Shown here piece by piece: positions 9,260 to 18,055 of a stretch of DNA of 64,000 nucleotides. The notes below the pieces were generated by a model. The model searched no databases, was not told where the DNA came from, and worked only from the letters and a program-made list of their open reading frames with translations. How positions within the stretch are numbered: the stretch's first letter is position 1; each line of letters begins with the position of its first letter. A program made the position numbers and the translations under genes. The DNA is from Nitrospiraceae bacterium UBA6905 (GTDB taxonomy: Bacteria; Nitrospirota; Thermodesulfovibrionia; Thermodesulfovibrionales; UBA6898), in NCBI GenBank assembly GCA_002451165.1, contig DKBH01000104.1, positions 23,076 to 87,075 of the forward strand. The letters run 5' to 3'.

Positions 9260-10602
9260 TTTGCTTCCCCTCCAACTATCGTGATCCCTGCCATGGATTC
9301 GAATTTAGCGATTGCTTTCTCTTTCACGGCTACCTGAGTCCAGTATAAGGTTTCAAAGTCGAGCAAGGCCTTCAGACGGTTAATTACCGTAATGGCTTCA
9401 GTTTTGCCGGAAGTGTAGCCGGCCAATGCCGAATCAAAATCCTGATACGTTTTAGGGATTAATCCCGCCTTATATATCTCCATAAGCTTTTCAGCTGATT
9501 TGTGCATGGAGTAACTGTCTCGAATATTCGACGCAATCATAAGCTTGATCGATTCCAGGGCCTGCCTTGCCTCAGAAAGAGATGCCTCGGCCTCAAGTAC
9601 CGCCTGCTTCTGTTTGGACCGATAATAAAGGGGAATATTCACTGACGTCGTGAGGCTCCACATGTCATCGAATCTCCCTCCACCTCGGTTCGCATAGCTT
9701 GCAGCAACAGTGAAGTCAGGATAATACCCTTTTTCCGCGAGCCGAACCTTTGCTTCCTCACCTGCGACAACCTTCTGACGTGCTCTGATATCCGGAGAAT
9801 GCTCATATGCCATCCTGATCAGGTCGTCAAGACTGAGCGGATACATGTTGCCTATAGAGGGTTCTATAGGTCGTCCAAGCGAAGCGTTCACTTCCCTACC
9901 GACGGTGGCATTCATCATCGCTTCGATGCTCTGTATCCTCTGCTTCAACATTTCTTTTTTTTCCATGAGCAGATACTTTTCGGTCTGTGCCATGAGCACT
10001 TCCTGCTGCATGCCCATACCGGCGGCATATCTCGCAAGAGCAGCATCCTCGATCTTTGCAAAAAGAGCTGTTTTCTCTTCTATGAGATCGATATCCTTAT
10101 ATGCGAGGAACAGATCATAGTACAGTTCTCTGACACGTTCAATGGTCCTCAGCCTGACCGCTTCGTACGATGATGAAAGCCCGTCTGAATCACGCGCTGC
10201 CATCTCTTCCCGTAAGGACAGCTTACCGGGAAAGGGAAACATCTGTGAAGCAGAAAACATCCACTGAGCCATCTGCATCTCTCCAAACGTATACCGATCC
10301 CATCCCTCATTCTGATAGCCGAACATGAACATCGGGTCAGGCAGGCTGCCGGCCTGGGGTATCCTGAAGCGCGAAGCTTCATAACGTGATTGTGCTGCGA
10401 GAATTTCCGGACTTTTCGCAAGGGCCTCCTGGACGAGTTCCGAGAGGATCAGAGGAGGTTCTGCTCCATATGCAGTCGAGGGTACGGATCCCCAGGAGCA
10501 CAGATAGACTAACAGAAGACAGACAACAGACATAAAGCAGGCACGCACCAAAATGCGTGCCTGCATATGAGCGCCAATGCTCTTTAGCAGATCAGTGCGC
10601 AT
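9256..10602 (-). CDS. cusC: CusC/TolC-family outer-membrane efflux channel
   Basis: A 448-residue protein with a hydrophobic signal sequence (about residues 18-45, ending near AYGAEPP) and two outer-membrane-efflux-protein repeats rich in long amphipathic helices (for example LSELVQEALAKSPEILAAQS and MAYEHSPDIRARQKVVAGEE). It provides the outer-membrane exit duct for the Cus-type pump. The ATG lies inside the last codons of the upstream YtkA-like gene (ATGCGCACTGA), so the two are translationally coupled. No lipobox cysteine is evident after the signal peptide, unlike E. coli CusC. Confidence 0.9.
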   Translation of the reverse strand: MRTDLLKSIGAHMQARILVRACFMSVVCLLLVYLCSWGSVPSTAYGAEPPLILSELVQEALAKSPEILAAQSRYEASRFRIPQAGSLPDPMFMFGYQNEGWDRYTFGEMQMAQWMFSASQMFPFPGKLSLREEMAARDSDGLSSSYEAVRLRTIERVRELYYDLFLAYKDIDLIEEKTALFAKIEDAALARYAAGMGMQQEVLMAQTEKYLLMEKKEMLKQRIQSIEAMMNATVGREVNASLGRPIEPSIGNMYPLSLDDLIRMAYEHSPDIRARQKVVAGEEAKVRLAEKGYYPDFTVAASYANRGGGRFDDMWSLTTSVNIPLYYRSKQKQAVLEAEASLSEARQALESIKLMIASNIRDSYSMHKSAEKLMEIYKAGLIPKTYQDFDSALAGYTSGKTEAITVINRLKALLDFETLYWTQVAVKEKAIAKFESMAGITIVGGEAK

Positions 10603-10981
10603 CTACAGTAAATTTTGCTGTAGACGTCTTGCCGCCTTTTTTGATCTTGACAGCGATGTTCCAGGGACCGGACATAGAGAGGTTCATGACAGCCTTATAT
10701 TCATTGCCCTCCAGATTCGCAGTGGTCTTATAGTTCATGGGAGGCATGCCCGGCATTGCCGGCATGGAATAGTCAATCATAACCTTTGCATCAGTCACGA
10801 ACTTCCCTGCAGCATCCTGTACTTCAACGGATATAGCATTATCTCCGACTACCGGTGGGTTCCTATCGATCTTCACTGTCACCGAATAATCACCCGCCTT
10901 CTTATTGATTTCGTAGTCCTTGGCAAATGCAATACCAGTGGACACAAGTAGTATGAGCGAAAATATTAAAACCTTCTTCAT
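10592..10981 (-). CDS. Periplasmic YtkA-like protein, probable metal-handling partner of the Cus pump
   Basis: The 129-residue product has a signal peptide (MKKVLIFSLILLVSTGIAFA) and a single immunoglobulin-like domain of the YtkA/FixH type (KAGDYSVTVKIDRNPPVVGD to KTSTAKFTVDAH). The loop MIDYSMPAMPGMPPMNY has five methionines in 15 residues, a pattern typical of Cu(I)/Ag(I) ligands. A periplasmic copper-binding or chaperone role is inferred from this loop and from being the first gene of the efflux operon. The start is set at 10981 because AAGGAG lies 8-9 nt upstream; an in-frame ATG 39 nt earlier would place extra polar residues before the signal peptide. Confidence 0.75.
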   Translation of the reverse strand: MKKVLIFSLILLVSTGIAFAKDYEINKKAGDYSVTVKIDRNPPVVGDNAISVEVQDAAGKFVTDAKVMIDYSMPAMPGMPPMNYKTTANLEGNEYKAVMNLSMSGPWNIAVKIKKGGKTSTAKFTVDAH

Positions 10982-11085
10982 ATCATTATTCTCCTTAATT
11001 GGGGTATTGTTCTTGATCATTCCCTGAGGCTATGCAGGATTTTTCTATCAGCAGAATACAAAATACCGCAAGGCCACGCCTTCAA

Positions 11086-11114
11086 AATATCTCATATCTG
11101 GGAATCATTGTCAA
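11086..11114 (-). promoter_or_regulatory. Sigma-70-type promoter of the cus operon
   Basis: On the minus strand TTGACA (11109-11114) is followed by 17 nt and GATATT (11086-11091), about 105 nt before the YtkA-like start. The -35 is part of an imperfect 21-bp dyad (11110-11130, GTCA...TGAC arms with GCAAC/GTTGC inside) that could bind a metal-responsive regulator. Confidence 0.5.
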
Positions 11115-11189
11115 CGCAACCGTTGCTGACCTTCTAGGGTAGAGCCCTCCCTATCCTCCACCTCGTTTCAAGCTCTCACCTCCTTTATA

Positions 11190-11232
11190 ATTATAGTCTA
11201 CGAGCAAAAATTGAATTCATTTTGAATGAATT
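11190..11232 (-). promoter_or_regulatory. Second possible promoter with perfect inverted repeat over its -35
   Basis: TATAAT on the minus strand (11190-11195) has no good -35 hexamer. Its -35 position is covered by a perfect 8-bp inverted repeat, AATTCATT-TTG-AATGAATT (11214-11232). That is a typical arrangement for an activator-dependent promoter. A strong AGGAGGTGAGAGC follows the -10 but leads only to a 6-codon frame. Confidence 0.4.
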
Positions 11233-11690
11233 ATGGATAAGTTATGAAGAGCTGCACCTCCGGTTACATACTACGGACCGTAACCCGTACACGTATGTCC
11301 GATAACGACCTCACAAACAGGCGGATTGCGGAATGGAGAAGCATATGCCTATAATACTTAAGGTTTCCGGGATTTGACAACGTTGCGTAGCAGCGCTGTG
11401 CAACGGCTGAAGTTGCCTTGGTTTCCTGGGGAAAAAGCATTCGTCTCCTTATTGCAAAGAACTCCTTCTGGGATTTTAATTGGTTCGGCATCCATTACCG
11501 CTAGATAACCTGCCTTTCATGCAGTTCGCTGAAATCGGTATAAAGTTCATCAGATTTGGATTCTTTCAAACACCGGAATCCTGTACCCTATGATCTTAAA
11601 CAGAGCAGTTGAACGCATGCTTTCCCTAAGCACTATTGACTGAAGAGAATTTGTTTTGGTAGGCTATCTGAATTATTCATAGGAGAGACT

Positions 11691-12239
11691 ATGGCAACTA
11701 GAAGAACGATACCAAAACGAACGAAGAAAAAAGCCGTACCGGCTTCTCATACGATGAAAAAAACGCCGCTTACTAAGGCTCAGAAGGCGGGGAAAAAATC
11801 TGTGTCTACCAAAGATAAAACCGAAGCGAATCATGCGGTAAAGGCGGAGACTGCTGCTAAGAAACCTGTAGCAATGTCCTCTCGGGATAAAAAGATACAG
11901 AATATAAAACTCATCCTCCTGCAGCAGAAAGATGCACTCCTGAATGAAGCCGAGGTCGCCCTGAACGAACTTCCCGTACAGACTCTTTTCCCCGATATGG
12001 GAGATCAGGCATCGGCTGAAACAGACATGAACTTTATGCTGAGACTCCGCGGTCGGGAACAGCGTCTCCTCAAAAAGATCGACGAAGCACTGGAACGCAT
12101 CGAGAACGGGACTTTCGGTATCTGTGATGACTGCGGCAATGAGATCGACCTCAAACGGCTGGAGGCCCGGCCAGTCACAACCATGTGCATTGAATGCAAA
12201 ACCATTCAGGAAGAGGAAGAAAAACGCAGAGAAGTATAG
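11691..12239 (+). CDS. dksA: DksA/TraR-family RNA polymerase-binding transcription factor
   Basis: The 182-residue protein ends in a DksA core: a coiled coil (NIKLILLQQKDALLNEAEVA to RLLKKIDEALERIENGTFG) with an acidic tip DMGDQAS, then a four-cysteine zinc finger CDDCGNEIDLKRL...CIEC. DksA proteins enter the RNA polymerase secondary channel and adjust initiation with ppGpp. The first 65 residues are an extra Lys/Ala/Thr-rich tail (for example KKKAVPASHTMKKTP) that is absent from E. coli DksA and likely disordered. AGGAGAG lies just before the ATG. The gene converges on recO with only 6 nt between stops. Confidence 0.88.
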   Translation: MATRRTIPKRTKKKAVPASHTMKKTPLTKAQKAGKKSVSTKDKTEANHAVKAETAAKKPVAMSSRDKKIQNIKLILLQQKDALLNEAEVALNELPVQTLFPDMGDQASAETDMNFMLRLRGREQRLLKKIDEALERIENGTFGICDDCGNEIDLKRLEARPVTTMCIECKTIQEEEEKRREV

Positions 12240-12245
12240 GACTGT

Positions 12246-12974
12246 TCAGCGTACTCGAAAAGACTTTGTTCTGAGGTTCTTATCGGTAACATACTGCGCG
12301 TGTTCGTCTATGAGAACACCGAGTTCCCGCATCATCTTGTCAGCAGGCTTCAGCCGGTGCAACTTCGAAATTTCCCATTTAAGAAGCGTTGAGAAGAAGG
12401 TACGTACACCAGGTGAAAGTCTGCTCATATGTGTGCTATCTGTACAACAGTTTTCGCAGAGCACCGTACCATGAGCCAAATGAAATATATCCCCCCGTCC
12501 GCCGCAGCGACCGCAGGATTGCAGTCGCGGCAGAAAACCTGATATTTCAAGAAGTTTTAGCTTGTAAAAGAGCATGATCAGCTCTTCCGGATATCCCGTT
12601 TCCATAACCGTAAGAGTTCTCATGAGCAGTGAAAAGACGTTTCTGCTTTTGTCCCTCTCCGGCACCAGAAGGAGGGTTAATTCGATGAGTTCAGATACTT
12701 TCAAGAAACAACCCAGGGATTCTCGAATGGCGCGGTAGACATGTGTTATGTCGCACTGCGTCAGGCGGGGCAAGGGAGCATCCTCTTTCCCCCAGAACGA
12801 GATGCGGCTGCAGGTGAGAGGTTCCAAACTGCTGCCAAATCTGCTTTTCAGTTTGCGCGGGCTTTTGGCGAAAACCTTGATGATGCCATAGTCACTGGTG
12901 ATAAATGTAACGATAAGGTCAGCTTCGCCATACGGCGTGGTCCTCAGTACGATCCCCTCGGTACGCTGAAGCAT
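12246..12974 (-). CDS. recO: DNA repair protein RecO
   Basis: The protein starts MLQRTEGIVLRTTPYGEADL, the OB-fold N-terminus of RecO, and carries the zinc-finger cysteines CGRCGG and CENCC. RecO loads RecA on SSB-coated DNA with RecR. The start at 12974 overlaps the upstream nuclease stop (TAATG); a longer frame to 13019 would lie inside that gene and add non-conserved residues. It is the last gene of the aspC-era-bfn-recO unit. The 242-residue length is normal for the family. Confidence 0.9.
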   Translation of the reverse strand: MLQRTEGIVLRTTPYGEADLIVTFITSDYGIIKVFAKSPRKLKSRFGSSLEPLTCSRISFWGKEDAPLPRLTQCDITHVYRAIRESLGCFLKVSELIELTLLLVPERDKSRNVFSLLMRTLTVMETGYPEELIMLFYKLKLLEISGFLPRLQSCGRCGGRGDIFHLAHGTVLCENCCTDSTHMSRLSPGVRTFFSTLLKWEISKLHRLKPADKMMRELGVLIDEHAQYVTDKNLRTKSFRVR

Positions 12975-13426
12975 TACATGATATTGCCGAAGTCTTCTGG
13001 CTTGAGGTTCTTCAGCCATTCATCAAGTTCGTCAGCAGTCTTTGTGCTTAGAATGGATTCCTCGACAAAAATAGGCACAAGCATCCGCAAAGCTATCGCA
13101 ACAGCATCGCTCGGCCGCGAATCAATGAGTGTCTCTTTCTGCCCGTTTGTAATATGAATAAGCGCATAATAGGTATTGTCAATAATTTCGGTCACCACGA
13201 TCTTCGTCACGCGGACATGAAGCCCCTCGATAATGTTCTTGATTAGGTCATGAGTGAGCGGTCGTGGCGTCGCGACTTTGCCGAGCGCAAGGGCAATCGA
13301 GTCAGCTTCCGGCTTGCCGATCCATATCGGGAGAGTTCCCGTCCCTTCCGACTCTTTAAGAAGAAGAATATACATGTTGCTGCGTGGGTCAAAGAGAAGA
13401 CCCTCAACTTTCATTTCTACGAACAT
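12974..13426 (-). CDS. Bifunctional nuclease family (DUF151) protein
   Basis: This 150-residue protein shows the DUF151 pattern: LLLKESEGTGTLPIWIGKPEADSI, LTHDLIKNIIEGL and the SRPSDAVAIALRM motif. Family members have been reported with RNase/DNase activity, but the cellular role is unclear. The start follows the era stop directly (TGAATG), and its stop overlaps recO. In many Nitrospirota and Desulfobacterota genomes this family sits among housekeeping genes. Confidence 0.88.
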   Translation of the reverse strand: MFVEMKVEGLLFDPRSNMYILLLKESEGTGTLPIWIGKPEADSIALALGKVATPRPLTHDLIKNIIEGLHVRVTKIVVTEIIDNTYYALIHITNGQKETLIDSRPSDAVAIALRMLVPIFVEESILSTKTADELDEWLKNLKPEDFGNIM

Positions 13427-14314
13427 TCAGCGATACCCGAGCGCATCAAGCATTTTTTGGTCGTCGCGCCAGCCTTTCTTCACTTTTATCCATAATTCAA
13501 TATATACGCGGCTACCGATCAGCCGTTCGATATCCCTACGTGCCTGACTTCCGATCGTCTTGAGCATCTCGCCCTTACTTCCTATTATAATACCTTTTTG
13601 TCCTTCCCTTTCAACATAAATTACCGCGCGAATGTTGACGATACCCTGCTCCTTTGCCACCCATTCCTGGACTTCTACAGCAACGGCGTGCGGGACCTCT
13701 TCCGATATGTTTTTTATAATTTTTTCACGGATGATTTCAGCGGCCATGAACCGTTGATACTGATCCGTTACCATATCATCATCGTAATATTTCGGTCCAA
13801 GAGGCAGCAATTCACGGATCTTCTCCAGCAGCATATCAATTCCTTTATTTTTCAATCCTGATACGGAAATAAAACCGTCAAAAGAAAAGAGTTCTCTATA
13901 GCTGCGAATTACTTCATTGATCTCTTGCGGACTTTTCCTGTCAGCCTTGTTCAAGGCAAAAAGAACTGGTTTCCCGATATTTCTGAGCACATCCAGAATG
14001 GCACAATCCTCATCTCTATGTCTTTCTGCATCTGTTACAAAAACGACAAGATCGATCTCCCTGAGCGTTTCTTTTGCGGTTCTGACCATCGAGCGCCCGA
14101 GAGCATGCCGTGGAGCATGGATACCTGGTGTATCGATGAAGATCATCTGCGCTGACGGAAGATTTCTGATTCCCAAGAGCCTGTTCCGAGTGGTCTGCTG
14201 TCTTTTTGCAACAATAGCTATCTTCTGCCCGACAACGGCATTGAGGATCGTTGACTTGCCAACGTTCGGCCTGCCGACGAGAGCAATAAACCCTGATCGG
14301 AACGTGTCAGGCAT
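13427..14314 (-). CDS. era: GTPase Era, ribosome assembly
   Basis: The 295-residue protein has G1 GRPNVGKST, G2 region QTTRNRLLG, G3 DTPGIH and G4 NKAD, followed by a C-terminal KH domain (GQKGIIIGSKGEMLKTIGSQ). Era binds the 3' end of 16S rRNA and assists 30S maturation. It begins directly after the aminotransferase stop (14315), so it is transcribed from the aspC promoter. The Era-RecO pairing is common in bacteria; here a DUF151 gene lies between them. Confidence 0.96.
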   Translation of the reverse strand: MPDTFRSGFIALVGRPNVGKSTILNAVVGQKIAIVAKRQQTTRNRLLGIRNLPSAQMIFIDTPGIHAPRHALGRSMVRTAKETLREIDLVVFVTDAERHRDEDCAILDVLRNIGKPVLFALNKADRKSPQEINEVIRSYRELFSFDGFISVSGLKNKGIDMLLEKIRELLPLGPKYYDDDMVTDQYQRFMAAEIIREKIIKNISEEVPHAVAVEVQEWVAKEQGIVNIRAVIYVEREGQKGIIIGSKGEMLKTIGSQARRDIERLIGSRVYIELWIKVKKGWRDDQKMLDALGYR

Positions 14315-15514
14315 CTATGTTGCAGGCATAAGGTTCTGAACGGCCTGTCGGATTCTTTCTATTCCCTTCCGAATGTCCTCAAGAGATGTGGCATAAGAAA
14401 TTCTCAAGTAGTTGTCATCGCCAAATGCATCACCCGGCACGAGAGCTACTTTGGCTTCTTCCAGCAAATAGAGGGCAAAATCCGTGGAAGACGCCACGGT
14501 TTTGTTGTGGAATCGAGAACCGTAGATACTTGCCGTATGTGGAAATACATAAAACGCACCATTCGGTGCCATACAGTGCATGCCCAAAATTGTATTCAAT
14601 CCACGTACAATGAATGTCCTCCGTCTATCGAACTCCGAACGCATCACCGATACGAAATCCTGAGGACCGTTCAATGCCTCAACTGCGGCCTTCTGCGTTA
14701 CCGAAGTAGGATTTGACGTCGACTGGCTCTGGATATTCGTCATGGCCTTGATTACGTCAGCAGGTCCTGCTGCATATCCCAGCCTCCATCCGGTCATAGC
14801 ATGTGATTTTGAAAGACCGTTGATAACGATGGTCCTTGCCTTGATCTCATCATGAAGAGACGCTATGCTGATATGAGCGGCATTACCGTAAACCAGCTTC
14901 TCATAGATCTCGTCTGATATGACATAGAAATTGTGCCTGACCGCAAGCTCCGCAATCTTCTCCAATGTCTTTTTGTCATAGAGCATCCCGGTGGGATTTG
15001 ATGGAGAGTTCAGGATGAGAGATTTCGTCCTGTCCGTTATGGCTGCCTCAAGGGCCTCGGGTTTCAGCATAAAGGAATCTTTTTCAAGTGTCTGCACAAA
15101 TACTGGCTTCGCGTCGTTAAGCAGAACCTGATCCGGATAGGAAACCCAGTAGGGAGAAGGGATGATTACCTCATCTCCCGGCCCATACAGCGCCTGTGCA
15201 ACGTTATAGAGACTGTGCTTCGCTCCGCACGACACGATGATCTCCTCGCGCTGATAGGTTATGCCATTGTCGACATGAAATTTCTTGATAATCGCGTCCT
15301 TCAGGGGATCTATCCCTCCAACTGGCGTATACTTCGTGAAACCGTCCCGAATGGCTTTGCATGCCGCCTCTTTGATGTTATCCGGCGTATCGAAATCAGG
15401 CTCACCGACACCGAAGTTGATAACATCGACCCCTGATGCCTTCATAGCTTTGGCCCGCGAATCGATGGCGAGTGTGGGAGAAGGCTTGATCTTTTGTGCA
15501 CGCGCTGATAGCAT
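14315..15514 (-). CDS. aspC: Class I PLP-dependent aminotransferase (aspartate/prephenate type)
   Basis: A 399-residue fold-type I aminotransferase. The PLP lysine lies in NGLSKSHAMTGWRLGY; the substrate-binding segment NFGVGEPDFDTPDNI, the SPSNPTGM loop and the C-terminal LRISYAT Arg are present. The sequence resembles the 1-beta aspartate aminotransferase subgroup, members of which also transaminate prephenate. Which activity dominates cannot be decided by eye. The leader has AAAGGAC before the ATG and a good promoter upstream, so this gene probably drives the era-bfn-recO unit. Confidence 0.88.
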   Translation of the reverse strand: MLSARAQKIKPSPTLAIDSRAKAMKASGVDVINFGVGEPDFDTPDNIKEAACKAIRDGFTKYTPVGGIDPLKDAIIKKFHVDNGITYQREEIIVSCGAKHSLYNVAQALYGPGDEVIIPSPYWVSYPDQVLLNDAKPVFVQTLEKDSFMLKPEALEAAITDRTKSLILNSPSNPTGMLYDKKTLEKIAELAVRHNFYVISDEIYEKLVYGNAAHISIASLHDEIKARTIVINGLSKSHAMTGWRLGYAAGPADVIKAMTNIQSQSTSNPTSVTQKAAVEALNGPQDFVSVMRSEFDRRRTFIVRGLNTILGMHCMAPNGAFYVFPHTASIYGSRFHNKTVASSTDFALYLLEEAKVALVPGDAFGDDNYLRISYATSLEDIRKGIERIRQAVQNLMPAT

Positions 15515-15549
15515 GTTTATGTCCTTTCTGCTGATCGAACTAAGACGTT

Positions 15550-15578
15550 ATTCTAAAACATTTGCCTGTGCTATGCAA
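15550..15578 (-). promoter_or_regulatory. Sigma-70 promoter of the aspC-era-bfn-recO operon
   Basis: Minus strand TTGCAT (15573-15578), 17 nt, TAGAAT (15550-15555), about 36 nt before the aspC ATG. Unlike many promoters in this window it leaves room for a normal leader with a Shine-Dalgarno sequence. Confidence 0.6.
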
Positions 15579-15631
15579 TGGTGCCTGATCTTTTCCTTCT
15601 GACCGTCCTACCTTTCCGGGAAATATTTCAC

Positions 15632-15660
15632 TTGATAAAATTCATCTAATGCGCGATTAT
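15632..15660 (+). promoter_or_regulatory. Promoter of the nitronate-monooxygenase-like gene
   Basis: TTGATA (15632-15637), 17 nt, GATTAT (15655-15660), with the ATG only 10 nt later, so the leader would be very short or absent. No Shine-Dalgarno sequence is visible. Confidence 0.45.
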
Positions 15661-15670
15661 AAAAAGTATT

Positions 15671-16783
15671 ATGATTGAGACCCTCCCTTCTTTAACGATA
15701 AAGGGAAAGACCATCCCCCTCCCCATTATTCAGGGCGGTATGGGTGTGGGCGTATCGCTGAATCCCCTTGCAAGCGCTGTAGCCCGAGAGGGCGGCGTTG
15801 GTATTGTCTCGAGTGCATGCCTTGACCGGCTGGTGTCGAAAAGAACGGGCAAGAAACTGAACTCTTATGAGGCCGCCTACGAAGAGGTTTCCCTTGCAAA
15901 GATGAGCGGTGGTGTTGCCGGCATCAACATTATGTGTGCATTAGCCCGTGACTATAATGACTCGGTGAAGGGTGCCCTCGATGCCGGAGCCGACGTTATC
16001 ATTTCCGGGGCTGGTCTTCCGCTGACATTGCCGGCCATACAGCCTCCCAAGGACACAGCGCTGATACCAATCGTGTCTTCCTCTCGTGCGCTTGAGATCA
16101 TCTGTAAGAAATGGGAAAAACTCGGATACCGTCCCGACGCTGCCGTTCTTGAAGGACCTCTCGCAGGCGGACACCTCGGATTCAGGATGGACCAGATAGA
16201 CATGGAGGAGAACAAGCTTGAAAATCTCCTTCCTCCGGTCAAAGACATGGCCAAGAAATACGGGGACTTTCCTATCGTCGTTGCAGGGGGGATCTATACG
16301 TATGACGATATCGTGGCTTACCTCAAAGCAGGGGCCTCCGGTGTTCAGATGGGCACGCGCTTCCTTGCGACGGAAGAAAGCAGCGCATCCCCGAACTATA
16401 AGAGTTCTGTCGTTGCTGCCCAAGGAAGTGATATCATCGTTGCATATGATCCCGGTTCTCCCTGCGGGCTTCCTTTCAGGATTATCCGGCAGTCTCCCAT
16501 GTATGTTTCGGCACTTGCAAAAAGAAGAACGCCGAAATGTGACAAAGGATATGTACTGCAGAAAGACCGTGAAGGAAAATACAGTCTCTGCCCCGCAAAG
16601 AGGAGCAATGAGCATCATTTCTGTATCTGTAATGGTCTCCTCAGTTCCGCAGGCTATAACCCGAATGAGGAAGAGCCTCTCTTCACGGTAGGGTCGAACG
16701 CCGACCGCATAGATAAAATAGTAACGGTCAAGGCACTCATGCAGGAGCTTACCGGCAAGGCCTGCGTTCCGGCATCAGCCTAA
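15671..16783 (+). CDS. NAD(P)H-dependent flavin oxidoreductase, nitronate monooxygenase-like
   Basis: The 370-residue TIM-barrel flavoprotein shows PIIQGGMGVGVS at the N-terminus, GLPLTLPA, the EGPLAGGHLGF motif with the family's catalytic-position His, and FMN-phosphate loops VVAGGIYTYDD and GVQMGTRFLATEES. Family members oxidise nitronates or act as FabK-type enoyl reductases. The C-terminal 110 residues are unusual, with cysteines in GSPCGLPFR, TPKCDKGY, LCPAKR and HFCICNG that could hold a metal or Fe-S centre. The substrate is unknown. Its end overlaps the convergent MFS gene by 9 nt. Confidence 0.82.
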   Translation: MIETLPSLTIKGKTIPLPIIQGGMGVGVSLNPLASAVAREGGVGIVSSACLDRLVSKRTGKKLNSYEAAYEEVSLAKMSGGVAGINIMCALARDYNDSVKGALDAGADVIISGAGLPLTLPAIQPPKDTALIPIVSSSRALEIICKKWEKLGYRPDAAVLEGPLAGGHLGFRMDQIDMEENKLENLLPPVKDMAKKYGDFPIVVAGGIYTYDDIVAYLKAGASGVQMGTRFLATEESSASPNYKSSVVAAQGSDIIVAYDPGSPCGLPFRIIRQSPMYVSALAKRRTPKCDKGYVLQKDREGKYSLCPAKRSNEHHFCICNGLLSSAGYNPNEEEPLFTVGSNADRIDKIVTVKALMQELTGKACVPASA

Positions 16784-18034
16784 TCCGTTTTTTTCGTCCT
16801 CCTTGTCCATGTTCGGTCCCCCACCCCTAACCCTGATTACCATAACAAGCCCGGCAATGAAAAACAGGGAGACCGCAAGTATGGCGGGCCTCTGGCTCCT
16901 GAACGTGGCGGATATATACCCAAAAAGCAGCGGACCGATCACAGCCGATGATTTCCCTACAAGCGCATAGGTCCCGAAGTATTCACTTTCCCTGCCCCGC
17001 GGAATGAACTGCGTGAAAAAAGCTCTGCTGGAGGCCTGGATCGTACCGAGCCCCAGTCCCGCAACAGACGCCAAAAGAAAAAAATGCATCTTATCGGCTA
17101 TGACATACGCTAGCGCAGAAACTGCTACCCAGAGCATAAGGGAGAGAACAACAATCTTTTTAGGTCCCCATACATCCATAGGTTTTGCCATGACAAATGC
17201 TCCGGCAAGTGCCGTCGTCTGCACCGTGAGGTAGAGCGCTATCAGTTCCTGCGTGTCGAACCCGAGCGTGGTAGCCGCGAAGATACTGGAAAAGACAATG
17301 ACCGTATTCACCCCGTCCTCATACAGAAGATATGACAGCATGAACTTCCGAACTTCACGATGGCCGAAGATCTCGCGCAAAACGGCAAGGGCATACCGCC
17401 AGCCTTTCATTGCCGCGCTGAAATCGGTTATTCCGCTTTGCCGGTCTTCCGGCAGAAAAAGGAAGGCGGGGAGCGAAAAGACGGCAAAAAAAAGCGATAC
17501 CATGATCCATGCCGCGGCGTATCGTCCTGACGATACAAGCGGCAGCGCAAGAAGGAGAGAAAGAATGGATCCCGCATACCCCACGCCGAACCCCCATGAG
17601 GAAACCCTGCCGTGATACTCCCGCCTGGCGATGCAGGGCAAGAAGGAATTGTAAAATACCAGCCCCCCCTCCATGCCGATATTTGCCGCAAGAACGAGAA
17701 AAAAACCTTCGAGGACCATACCTTCCTTCAGTACGGAAAAGAGCGAAACCGATATGACACAGATTATGGTATAAAACAGCAGAAGGCGCTTCCGCTTGCC
17801 GCTGTAATCGGCAATCCCTCCCATGAAAGGGGATGTGAGCGCCACAAATGCCATGCTCAACGATATGGCTCTACCCCACCACAGATCACCCAGCCCCGCC
17901 GTGTTTCCTGCAATAGACGAGACGTAAAACACCGGGAATATAACGGCTGCTATGACTGCAGAATAGCTTGAATTTGCAAAATCGAAAAGACACCAGCTGA
18001 TGAGTTGCCTGCGGTTAAGACCTTCCATGACCAT
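16775..18034 (-). CDS. MFS transporter, UMF1/Atg22-like family
   Basis: A 419-residue protein with about 12 hydrophobic segments and the WCLFDFANSSY motif near the N-terminus that marks the UMF1 (Atg22-like) branch of the major facilitator superfamily. Other supporting segments are MGGIADYSGKRKR and GLGLGTIQASSRAFFTQFIP. Substrates of bacterial members are mostly unknown. It starts 21 nt after the SurA-like gene and may be the last gene of the macA-glnD-tam operon. The C-terminus ends in a short charged tail that overlaps the convergent flavin enzyme gene. Confidence 0.82.
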   Translation of the reverse strand: MVMEGLNRRQLISWCLFDFANSSYSAVIAAVIFPVFYVSSIAGNTAGLGDLWWGRAISLSMAFVALTSPFMGGIADYSGKRKRLLLFYTIICVISVSLFSVLKEGMVLEGFFLVLAANIGMEGGLVFYNSFLPCIARREYHGRVSSWGFGVGYAGSILSLLLALPLVSSGRYAAAWIMVSLFFAVFSLPAFLFLPEDRQSGITDFSAAMKGWRYALAVLREIFGHREVRKFMLSYLLYEDGVNTVIVFSSIFAATTLGFDTQELIALYLTVQTTALAGAFVMAKPMDVWGPKKIVVLSLMLWVAVSALAYVIADKMHFFLLASVAGLGLGTIQASSRAFFTQFIPRGRESEYFGTYALVGKSSAVIGPLLFGYISATFRSQRPAILAVSLFFIAGLVMVIRVRGGGPNMDKEDEKNGLG

Positions 18035-18055
18035 CAGCGCATCGGAAAGAAGCCA

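Larger units (their letters stand above)
10982..11690. other. 709-bp intergenic region between the cus operon and dksA
   Basis: It holds the two putative cus promoters described separately, a long imperfect dyad with CGTTGC/GCAACG arms near 11395, a weak GGATTC/GAATCC stem (11558-11581), and a TTGACT (11636-11641) that may be the dksA -35 with a poor -10 (TAGGCT). One 75-codon minus-strand frame (11264-11491) has no recognisable features and is not called as a gene. Nothing else is apparent. Confidence 0.5.

Noticed and set aside
11264..11491. 75-codon minus-strand frame in the cus-dksA gap
   Set aside because: No recognisable motif, no convincing ribosome-binding site and unusual composition; not supported as a gene.
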